Shown: positions 55,913-64,000 of the stretch, one piece after another
Numbering within the stretch: position 1 is the first letter of the stretch
How the letters are laid out: each line of letters begins with the position of its first letter
Assembly (NCBI GenBank): GCA_022315425.1
Contig: JAIUPT010000042.1
Span: 992,001 to 1,056,000 of the forward strand
Source: Pseudevernia furfuracea
Taxonomy: Eukaryota > Ascomycota > Lecanoromycetes > Lecanorales > Parmeliaceae
Direction: 5' to 3'
Length of the DNA stretch: 64,000 nucleotides
Made by a program: the position numbers and the translations under genes
Notes under the pieces: model-generated
The model's input: the letters and a program-made list of their open reading frames with translations, nothing else
The model's database searches: none
Told to the model about the DNA's origin: nothing

Positions 55913-58551
55913 ATGATGAACGTCAACTGGATCTGCGATTTCCACCAATGCTACCTCCAACGACCTGCCTCTAAAACTTTCGGTCAAGATTCCACTCGAC
56001 TCTCAATCAGCAAACGTGCATATATCTAGGGTAGATAATTCTGCCTACCCGTACACGGTTTCATATGGCGGATGCCACTCTTCAACCAGCCAGCATGAGG
56101 CGCACCACACCATCTCCACAGTAATCGAACAAGACTCCGACCGTCTAGTCTGGATCCTTCCCGAAGACATCCCCCAAAACGGCTGCCTTTCCGCTTGGTC
56201 CGTACAGCACGAGCTTGTTGGACGCAGTGAGCCGTTGAAGATCAACAAGTACAGCAGACCCTGGATGAAGAAGCGAGAGTTGGATCAAGGAAACAGGTTG
56301 AGTAAGAGGGCGAGCATCCCTATGACCAATGCAAGTGGCATCGATGCGCAGGGTCCTTGGTTCGATGGGGTTGAGGTGCTAAAGGAGAAAGAGATCGGGA
56401 CTGTCAGTGTCAAGGAGGCGAAGGCAAAGAGTATGGTCGATAGAAAGTACTAGCAATCTTTTAGTATGACACTGATCCAGCGCAGAAATTGCCATTGTAG
56501 GAGCTGGCATGGCTGGCTTAATGACATTTGTGGGTGAATCTTTGTCGAAGTAGCGGCTCTAACATGTCGCAGCTGTGTCTAAACATGAGCGGCTTCCACA
56601 ATTTAGCAATAATAGAGGCCGGCCAGAGACTTGGAGGGTAAGCAGACGGAATGGCCAGCAAGGCAAATACGTGCGCTGACCGTTAGTACCGTCAATCTAA
56701 GGCGAGTCCACACAGCATATCTGGAAGGCGGTCCATTTGACTACCAATACCAGGAGATGGGCCCCATGCGCTTCCCGGAGAGTATCCAATATGCAGGAAC
56801 AAACGAGACGCTAATAGTCAACGACATGAAGCTCACCTTTCAACTTGCTGATTTTATGAACGCGCTGAACAAAGGCCAGGCAAACTTCACCGTCAACTTC
56901 ATCCCCTGGATTCAGAATAATCCGAACGGATTACAATATTTCCACGGAATCAAGAAGCCAAACGGCTTACCGCCAACCATCACTGAGGCGAAGAACAACA
57001 AGAATTTGACCGCGCAAATCCCCATCGACCCACTTGTCACCAAATTGACAAACACTTACAATAACCTGGTCTGCAATCCGACTATCATGGCGGCCGCTGC
57101 AAAAAATCAATTTACAGCCCACAAGGCATTTCTCGACACGGGCTTGGACGGTCTTGGAGGTGACGACTGGTCAGAGTTTGCTTACTTCCACAATGTTCTC
57201 AAATACTCGCTCAATGTTACCGATCAAGTAATTTCAACGTCAGCGGCAGGAGAAGGCGGAGATTCTTTTTGGGGGAATATGTATGATGCACTTTTCAATT
57301 GCGAAGCGTGACGTGCTGACGTAACACACCAGCTACGACTGCGAATACTTCTCAGCCACCAAGTGGAAGACCATTGACGGGGTAGATTTTGTCGAACGTT
57401 CAAGGCACGGCATCCGTCACTTAGCACCATTCAGGGACTCAATCGACTACCATACTCGTTCTATCCACATGTTGATGCTATCACGACCATGAATCGCATG
57501 ATCGAGAGAGTGGAATTTCTGCCCAAGACCAACCAGGTCCAATTGTCATGGAAGAATAACTTCACCGACATTGCATTACAGAATGCGACTTATGACTATG
57601 CGATGATTGCTGTGCCGTTCTCCAAAGTCCGAAGTTGGCGGTTCCCGAACACCTGTATGTACTAGGTTACCAGTGGCAATAGCCTGTTTTTCTAACTGAG
57701 AACAGTATTTGATCCAACTCTCACGGACGCAATTACCGCTGTGCCATATACTACAGTCTGCAAGGTAGGACTCTGCTCCATATCTTCCTGCAAATGTCCA
57801 GTCCTCATCAGTCGCAGGTCGCGCTCCAGTTTCAAACACGTTTCTGGGAACATTTTGCGTTGCCAATCTTTGGCGGTTGCTCCACAACGACCGACATTCC
57901 AGGGATTGGGCAGATCTGCTACCCCAGCTATAAGCTCAATTCCACGGGCCCAGGCGTCATGTTGGCGAGCTATACAAATGACGACTTCGGTCTTCGCTTT
58001 GCTTCATTGACAGAAGAAGAGCATGTCCAGTATGTTTTGAATGCAATGATCGAGATCCATGGAGACGTGGCGCGGGATCAGTACACCGGCAAATATAACC
58101 GGAGGTGCTGGGTCCTCGATCCGCTCGAGAGCGCCAGCTGGGCATCGCCATCCATTGGCATGCACGAGCTGTATATTCCCGCTTACTTCAAAACCGAGAA
58201 CAACGTAAGTAGATTCTTTCCAGGTTCTTATGGTGAGCCGGCTGACGTTGGGACAGATGATTTTTGTTGGGGAACATACCAGGTAAGTCATTCCGCTTCT
58301 CCAATAAAGTCCACCTCCGAGCTTCATTGAGAATCATCTTACTGACTCGCCTCGAGCTATACGCACGCGTGGAGTATGCTACAAGAAATGAGTCTTACTT
58401 GAGCAAGATTGAAATCGCTGACTGTTGTTTAGTTGCCTCGGCCTTGGAATCAGGAATTCGGGGAAGTGTCCAGCTCATGCTGGAGCTAGGCCTGGTAGAC
58501 GAAGCCAAGGAGATAACGAAGACGTTCATGGCTCGCTGGATAAGCATCTGA
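55913..58551 (+). CDS. L-amino-acid oxidase (FAD-dependent amine oxidase), start out of frame
   Basis: Ten introns of 43-74 bases. Coding exons: about 55920-56430, 56486-56529, 56573-56637, 56702-57280, 57333-57381, 57435-57654, 57706-57764, 57818-58204, 58257-58282, 58357-58373 (17 bases) and 58433-58551. N-terminal LAAO block (KLSVKIPLDSQSANVHI, DRLVWILPEDIPQNGCLSAW), FAD dinucleotide motif IAIVGAGMAG and RLGGRVHT joined by splicing, MGPMRFPES, YDCEYFSATKWKTIDG, and C-terminal GEHTSYTHAW...ALESGIRG. The enzyme deaminates L-amino acids, making 2-oxo acid, ammonia and peroxide. The only nearby ATGs (55913, 55916) are in another frame than KLSVKIP; a 67-base intron 55922-55988 would fix the frame but remove that segment. 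No signal peptide is visible. Confidence 0.75.
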
Positions 58552-59192
58552 GATTGTATAATTCCGTAGAATGAAGAGATCTGGCTCTTTATTGTCGACA
58601 AGATTAGGGGGCCCCACACAGTCTCCCCTCGCCATCCCGTGGTCTCCATCGTGAATATCTCATATTAGCCTCCCCCTCAATCGACCGCTCAACTGCACCA
58701 AGATCTTAGTACTTGATGACTCCCAAGCATGAAAAATATGAAGCTCCAACGCTCAATACATCGAATGCAGCAACAACGATATGTAATAAATCTACGTCAG
58801 TGGGCGCGAAGTACCTCAAACTACTGAACCTATACAAGAAGACGGCATTCAAGAACCATGATTGATCGGCATTGCATCGCTTGCGCATTAAGTATCGACG
58901 TTCGAAGCTTTATTCTTGTCGGTCGCTTTATTTCCTGCAGCCCTGCACAGCGGAATCGAATTGCAGACATCACAGGCGCGCACTCCTTCGGGGTGCGCAC
59001 AGGTCCGAGATGCACAATTGAAAAAAGGCATCCGAATAAAATTTCCCCGTCGCAAGAGCAGATATACGTCCACTGGTGCATAATCTTCACACAAATCCCC
59101 TCGACCCGCTCCCCAACGATGCCCCAACCCAAACCTCCCAGTTCGCCGCCCAGCCTTTTTCAGGTCCCCACTCACGCCACAACCCCCCAACC
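58552..59192. other. intergenic
   Basis: No supported gene. Confidence 0.35.
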
Positions 59193-59471
59193 TCACCCCG
59201 TCGAAGCACACCCCACCGTCGTCGTGACCGTCGTATGCCTCTCGCACCCAAAAGCAGGACAGCGTGATACCGTCGTCGTCGGGATCGACGCCGGGCATGA
59301 ACAGGGTACCGTGGCGGTGGAAGTGATGGTGATGTCTAACTGCGCCTGTGGGCACACCTCTCTTTTTCTCTTATCGCTTACCGGACACGCAAACTCGGGC
59401 CGCACTGTCGAGATGTACCTGGGGCAGGTGGGCAGGCCTGATGCGGTGGCGGTACCGTTTGAGGTTGTCAT
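59193..59471 (-). CDS. possible Thr/Cys-rich secreted-type protein, start uncertain
   Basis: A minus-strand frame of 92 residues ends TTVTTTVGCASTG and is rich in Thr, Ser, Pro and Cys: LPTCPRYISTVRPEFACPV, REVCPQAQLDITITSTATVP, CSCPASIPTTTVSRCPAFGC. This make-up is typical of fungal cell-surface proteins. The frame stays open about 160 bases upstream of the Met without another ATG, so a first exon with a signal peptide may be missing or unrecognised. The overlapping plus-strand frame (59118-59586) has the Val/Gly bias expected of an antisense shadow. Confidence 0.35.
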   Translation of the reverse strand: MTTSNGTATASGLPTCPRYISTVRPEFACPVSDKRKREVCPQAQLDITITSTATVPCSCPASIPTTTVSRCPAFGCERHTTVTTTVGCASTG

Positions 59472-60417
59472 TGTGGCGAAAGTCGAGCTCGAGAGGGTGT
59501 GTTTGCTGCGGTGTTTGGCGAGTGAGAGGGGGAGGGCGCTAGGCGGAGGAATGTTAGTCTTGGGTTTGGGTGACTGTGGGGGGTGATTGAAGGCCGGATA
59601 TACGGGATGAAAAGACCAGAAAAAGATTATCGTTTAGAGAGCGCGTGCGGTATTCGAGTTGAGGGGTGCATACGCGCTGCAACGTGCTCGCCAAAGGAGA
59701 ATTGTTGGACCTAAGTACCTCAGGATGAGCAATCCATGACTCAAAATCGACGGCTAAAGGCGCGGACGTGACCACAATCCAGCTGATACAAATTGAAGAG
59801 GGCGATTGAAAGATGCACTGGTGGCCGGAAAGGAGAGTATTTATTCAGCCACAATTTTTTCAAGTCTTTCATCGAAAGAGCAGAAGTCATTCAGCTTTTG
59901 TATCGTCATTGTATCGCTCGATTCATTTAACTTGCCTCGCGGCGTCCAGTTTCATGTGGGATGAGGAACGGAATCAGAGGAGGGGTTGGGGCGACGCCGC
60001 TGTGTCAGCTTTAGCGAACTCTGTTGTATCAATCTATTTGAGCTCCGCCGCTTTCGCACCTTCATCATCATTCAATTACTTGAATTACTTACAGTGATGA
60101 CATTGGCTGCAACTGTGTTGAATTGGTCGACATTGTTGGCTTTAAACAAAGCTTTGAGGAATATACCTACTGAAAACGGGCTTCTCTTCCTGAGTCTTAC
60201 TAAGCCGCAGAGGAAATTGACTGTTGCAAGAGATCGCAGTTTTGCCGTCATCTGTATATGGTGCAGCGAAGATTGTGCCAGCAAGTGAAAAAGGTATTGA
60301 AGCATCTCGAGTAATAATAGTTTGAAGGTCAGGGTAGAGCCAGTTTTGGTTACTTAGTTCTGCAAAACCGCTGCACAGCTTATTCGTACTTTCCAACTTA
60401 GCCGAGTCGTTTCCTTC
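59472..60417. other. intergenic
   Basis: No supported gene. Confidence 0.35.
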
Positions 60418-60807
60418 TCACCCATCAGCCCAGACACCTTGTTCGCTTCTGAACATCTGAATCATCAGATCTCTCGACTCTTTCTCACCCACCAGTTCGC
60501 GCTCAAGCTGAGCGATGTAGCGGTCGACCGGTCCCTGAACGCGGCCCCTGATCTGCGTATCCGCCTGAGCCGCCTCATGTTCAGCTATTCTGCGTCTGAG
60601 CACCTCTGACCTGGCGTTATAGACAGCATCGATTTTAGCTTCCTCTTCGCGGAAGCACGAGACGCAGAGAGATGGAGAGTTGATTCGCTTAAAGTGGACG
60701 GGAATGTGTACGCACGTACCCTCTTCGGAGTTTTCGCAGAATTCGATAACTTCTACCTTCCTGTCGTGTTCACACTCATTGTGTGTGTGGTAGATAACAT
60801 AACACAT
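60418..60807 (-). CDS. small Cys/His-motif protein of the MCY-type fungal family
   Basis: 129 residues from the ATG at 60807: MCYVIYHTHNECEHDRKVEV, then EFCENSEEGTC and SLCVSCFREEEAK, followed by a helical Arg/Glu-rich tail that ends SEQGVWADG. Many filamentous fungi have small proteins starting MCY with C-x-H and C-x2-C pairs, probably zinc-binding; function unknown to me. The frame is open to 60936, adding 43 Gln/Thr-rich residues, but the MCY start fits the family better. Confidence 0.6.
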   Translation of the reverse strand: MCYVIYHTHNECEHDRKVEVIEFCENSEEGTCVHIPVHFKRINSPSLCVSCFREEEAKIDAVYNARSEVLRRRIAEHEAAQADTQIRGRVQGPVDRYIAQLERELVGEKESRDLMIQMFRSEQGVWADG

Positions 60808-61371
60808 AGTTTTCGACTGTCTGAATTGTGTGGTTGTTTCCGTCCTGATTTTCTCAGGATGTTGTTGGGCCGATTGAAAACGTGGGGATGTCTGGGTGGT
60901 GGGTGCGGACTGAGAGGTGACTAGGAAGACTGCCATGGACTGACGTAGCAGATATATCAGTCAGTGATCATTGTTCTTGAAAATGACATAGAACAGCGTC
61001 CTACAAGATGAGAACAGCACACACAGATGCCATCAAAGGTGCATAAGAGCACAATACAAGAGGGTGCGTTGTTAATTGACAATGCCATTGCTATGCCACA
61101 CGAAATTCTCCGTGGCGGATTCCATTGTTCTACCCGAGCACAATGGCCTTCTTTGATAACTTTGTGAAGTTTGAGGATGTGTCATGGCATGGGGCTGGCT
61201 AGATCATTCATAATCTTGGAACTCGCTTCTTTTCCCTTGTACAATCACACATCCATCCGAGACCTTTGGCCGAGCCAGAAATTCCGCCTAAAAGTCAACA
61301 GAAATCGCCTTCTCACTACCTAGCCAGATCAACCTCACACCAGAAGTTCAATTCATCTTTGTCTGAACGCG
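60808..61371. other. intergenic, divergent promoter region
   Basis: About 560 bases between the MCY-type gene and the RING/C2H2 gene. Nothing else supported. Confidence 0.35.
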
Positions 61372-62415
61372 ATGAACGCGACAATGCCGACAGTGCTTTC
61401 GAGGACTAGGGCGCTCAAGAATGTCCCTAGTATCAGGTCGATACTGATCAGTGCGGGTCCCGGTTCCGACGAATGTGGTCTCTGCGGCAATTCGTTCGAA
61501 ACCGGCGGGTCTTCCAATTCGACTCGGATCAAACTTCCTTGCATCGATACTCAATGTGAGCCCTGTGCTAAGATGTGGCGTATCCTAAGCTCACCCATAT
61601 GCAAAGGGTGCTATGCAGATTTTCACTGCCCGAAATTCGCCAAAGACCAAGCCCAGATACATCCTCCGCAGCTGAATCAGGATGGAAACGACACGGTTCA
61701 GCGGCAGCTGCCTTCGAATCAGCAAAAAAAGTCCCCTCTCAGCGTGCAAGACAGTAATGTTGCATTCTATAGTGCCCATGCCGATGCGGACGACGATACC
61801 ATGCCAAATTCGGGAAGTCCTATGAGAGAAACAGACGATGATATCACAGCAGTGGGCGAGTTTACCGATGAAGAGCTACGAGAGACACTCTTCTTGGCGA
61901 ACAACCGCGCCGGCACAAATTTCAACATCCAAGAGATCGAAGACGAAATCCCTCTAGCGGTTCTGCGCACTGGTACAAAAACCCAGCTTGCAGATACATT
62001 GACGCAACTCTGCATTCAGAAGGCGTCCGAGAGTGACGAGGACGATACAGGAGACGAAAACTCTCAGCAGCTTGACGAGGATGATCCCAGTGAAGCAATG
62101 TCCCAACATCATGAAGAAACAAGTCAGAAAAATTCATTCCGCTGTATCTACTGCCAAAAAGACCTCAGCAGCATAGGACATCTACGACGACACATGGCCA
62201 AACATGACATTGCCCGCCGTACGTGCTCAATATGCGGCCAAGTCCTTGGGAATCCAAACAGTCGCCGAACTCATGAGGGGAAACATCGGGAGACTGAAAG
62301 TCAGCGAATTGACAGACTTCGAAAGGTGAAAGTGGCGAGAGATCAGGTTCGGGGTGGTCAGAATGTGCCACGGCAGTACCGAGGTAGGAGGAGAGTACCC
62401 CAAGTCTTGGAATAG
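61372..62415 (+). CDS. RING-like plus C2H2 zinc-finger protein with an N-x-RAGT repeat
   Basis: Single exon, 347 residues; Met5 is an alternative start. N-terminal treble-clef-like finger: ECGLCGNSFE, LPCIDTQCEPCAKMW, ICKGCYADFHCP. Middle: an acidic linker and one unit ELRETLFLANNRAGTNFNIQ leading into EIEDEIPLAVLRTGTKTQLA and DTL, close in form to the repeats of the RING protein at 43.3 kb. C-terminal: two C2H2 fingers (FRCIYCQKDLSSIGHLRRHM and TCSICGQVLGNPNSRRTHEG) and a basic end (RYRGRRRVPQ). The mix suggests a nuclear protein able to bind DNA or RNA and perhaps act as an E3 ligase. No exact family known to me. Confidence 0.7.
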   Translation: MNATMPTVLSRTRALKNVPSIRSILISAGPGSDECGLCGNSFETGGSSNSTRIKLPCIDTQCEPCAKMWRILSSPICKGCYADFHCPKFAKDQAQIHPPQLNQDGNDTVQRQLPSNQQKKSPLSVQDSNVAFYSAHADADDDTMPNSGSPMRETDDDITAVGEFTDEELRETLFLANNRAGTNFNIQEIEDEIPLAVLRTGTKTQLADTLTQLCIQKASESDEDDTGDENSQQLDEDDPSEAMSQHHEETSQKNSFRCIYCQKDLSSIGHLRRHMAKHDIARRTCSICGQVLGNPNSRRTHEGKHRETESQRIDRLRKVKVARDQVRGGQNVPRQYRGRRRVPQVLE

Positions 62416-62853
62416 CTCAACAGCAGGATTTTCCACTGGAGTTAGTACTGTCAGGCGTCTTGCTTTTCGCTTCCTTTATTGCTCTGTGTGTGATCCTGGT
62501 CTGTTTCTTATTGGCTATTAATGAACGCTAGTGGAGCTGAGGTCCACTGAGATAATTAGACTGCATTTGTTTTGATAGAGCGAAGATAGACATAGAAACC
62601 CTAAACTTCCATTGTTTTGAGGCAAAAATACGCCTAGTATTTACATTAGCGCTAGCCTGGTGGTGCAAAGATCACTTCAGGGAGTAAAGGACAGTTCCGT
62701 AACCGTTCCAAATTAGCAGCTAAGATTAGTGGCGTTACATAGCGCTGTCGATCATACAGCAACCACTGCATGCTTGCAACGTCATTTTTTTGTATCAAGA
62801 ATGACGAGCTTTCGCTCCGAAAGCTGGCGTAAAATCAAAATCATATAAGCAGA
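62416..62853. other. intergenic
   Basis: No supported gene. Confidence 0.35.
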
Positions 62854-63273
62854 ATGAACAAGATCAGAGAAGGCTTCCGTTCCAATGCCTCAAAAGCTGA
62901 AGTAAGAGCAAAACTACCAAAGCAGAACGAGAAACAAGATAATGATGACTGGGCGAAGTTTGAGGTATTGGACATTTCATCCATCATAAATAGGAGCTAA
63001 AACGAGACATAGACAGATTCAACGTACCTGTGGAAAACCCAGATTTCATTGGACATCAAAACCTCTTGGAGTAACTTACGAGCCGTCGACAAAGATGAGG
63101 CCTTGTTGGTCCTCGAGAAGCAGTGTGGAGGCGTGAACCCCGGTTGGGGAGACTTTAGGCGGCCTCTGATTGAGTGGAGATTGTACAATTTGCATCGAGC
63201 GGCGGTCAAAGCTGAAGGCCGTAGACAAGCTGGCGCCGGTACAACATATTCTCTGATAATATCAAGTCATTAA
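62854..63273 (+). CDS. small hypothetical protein, two exons
   Basis: Exons 62854-62964 and 63013-63273 joined by a 48-base GT-AG intron (phase 0), 123 residues. Exon 1 codes MNKIREGFRSNASKAEVRAK and NDDWAKFE; exon 2 codes DIKTSWSNLRAVDKDEALLV, NPGWGDFRRPLIEWRLYNLH and a short tail. The intron length equals the commonest size in this window, which supports the model. It is hydrophilic with no signal peptide. I know no family; either a small real gene or a gene remnant. Confidence 0.4.
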
Positions 63274-63716
63274 CAAAACTTAACCTACGGGCTCAGCAGA
63301 TATCGCGTCCGCCACCCCGAAGTCACCGACTGCTATATACGACCCAGTGAGAGAAGCATCACGAAATATGCAGCAGTAGGATTGGATTTGGTGGTAGACA
63401 GTAGGATGCCATTGGACTGTATCTGGGACTGCGAAAAAAAGACTTGCTGTTTCGCGAATTAATCTATTCGATCCATGTTCCTGAGAAGCCCATCACCCCC
63501 TGTAGATGAATGTGTACCGTAGTGCTCGATTTAGTTGATCAGGAGAGAGTGACGGCAGCAGTGTGATCGCGCATTGTTTGAATATGAATGCTTGGCGCCA
63601 CCCGCGAAAATAGATTCCAGTTACCATTTCTTCAACCACACAAAGTGAATTTCCAATTTCGATTACTCACAGCTACCGCGAGTCATTTACAATCGGCTCA
63701 TCAAACTCTCCACACC
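63274..63716. other. intergenic, 5' flank of MND1
   Basis: No supported gene. It leads into a C/A-rich stretch before the MND1 ATG. Confidence 0.35.
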
Positions 63717-64000
63717 ATGGTAAACCCCTCCGCCGCCGCCTCTCGCATCACACTAACATTTCCCCCCACCACAGGCACCCAAAACCCTCCCCCCCATCGC
63801 CAAACAAAACCTCATCCTAACATACTTGCACAATTCTCGCACCGCTCACTCGATCAAAGAGCTCGAGAAAGCTCTCCCGTCCGTCGCCTCCATTAACGGC
63901 ATGCAAGTCAAAGACTACCTCCAAGCCCTGAGCGACGAAGGCAAGATCCGAGTCGAGAAGATCGGCAGCGGGAACTGGTACTGGAGCTTCCTGTCCGAGG
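63717..64000 (+). CDS. MND1: meiotic recombination protein Mnd1, 5' part (3' end beyond window)
   Basis: The first exon is only the ATG (63717-63719). A 55-base intron (63720-63774) with a CACTAACA branch site follows, then exon 2 opens APKTLPPIAKQNLILTYLHN, TAHSIKELEKALPSVASING, MQVKDYLQALSDEGKIRVEK and IGSGNWYWSFLSE, which is the winged-helix start of Mnd1. Mnd1 pairs with Hop2 to help Dmc1/Rad51 strand exchange in meiosis. A plain reading from the ATG instead gives an unrelated Pro/Ser-rich frame, so predictors can easily miss the single-codon exon. The rest of the gene lies outside the window. Confidence 0.9.

Noticed and set aside
59118..59586. Plus-strand 156-residue Val/Gly-rich frame
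   Set aside because: Composition is what an antisense reading of a Thr/Pro/Cys-rich coding strand gives; the minus strand is more protein-like.

Overview
The window looks like nuclear DNA of a filamentous ascomycete (Pezizomycotina; Dothideomycetes is my guess, not shown). The evidence is many genes on both strands broken by GT-AG introns of about 45-75 bases, often with a CTAAC- or CTGAC-like branch site, plus fungus-specific families: HET domains, a kappa-class GST, L-amino-acid oxidase, JIP5, Cym1, a Zys3-like small protein and MYND relics. I saw no rRNA, convincing tRNA, CRISPR array or intact transposon.

Layout. 1-354 is the 3' end of a proline-rich gene, followed by a 34-base G run. 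3.0-25.8 kb is the conserved core: a Zys3-like secreted protein, JIP5 (60S biogenesis), a 1035-residue multi-zinc-finger protein, a membrane-anchored alpha/beta hydrolase, a small Ser/Pro-rich protein, the presequence protease Cym1, a taxilin, a nitronate monooxygenase, an ArfGAP with UBA, a GST-kappa/DsbA-like enzyme, a small Gly-rich protein and a CobW-type metal chaperone. 26.5-27.8 kb is a decayed cytochrome P450. 28.4-33.0 kb holds a Ser/Ala-rich membrane protein with a homopolymer frameshift, the CSA/Rad28-like WD40 protein and a small secreted protein.

33-40 kb is a relic zone with a shattered TPR/MYND (MSS51-like) gene and a short inverted repeat. 40-44.3 kb has a conserved Lys/Arg-tailed protein whose reading frame breaks, then three RING-like genes. 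44.9-45.6 kb is a broken SnoaL-like gene. 46-50.6 kb is a divergent HET pair: HET plus ankyrin plus proline-rich tail, facing a HET-only paralogue. 52-58.6 kb has a cytochrome P450 with an awkward intron and an L-amino-acid oxidase in eleven coding exons whose start codon is out of frame. 59-64 kb has small Cys-containing genes, a RING/C2H2 protein sharing a repeat with the RING protein at 43 kb, a two-exon hypothetical gene, and the 5' part of MND1, whose first exon is only the ATG.

The genes do not form one pathway. Themes are housekeeping on the left, then a relic-rich accessory region with likely self/non-self recognition genes (HET), ubiquitin-ligase-like RING genes and secondary-metabolism-type oxidases. 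The most novel-looking item is an imperfect repeat of about 45 residues (N-x-RAGT-x-F core) shared by the RING-type proteins at 43.3 and 61.4 kb. All splice sites were worked out by eye from frame and family consensus; no alignment or transcript data were available.
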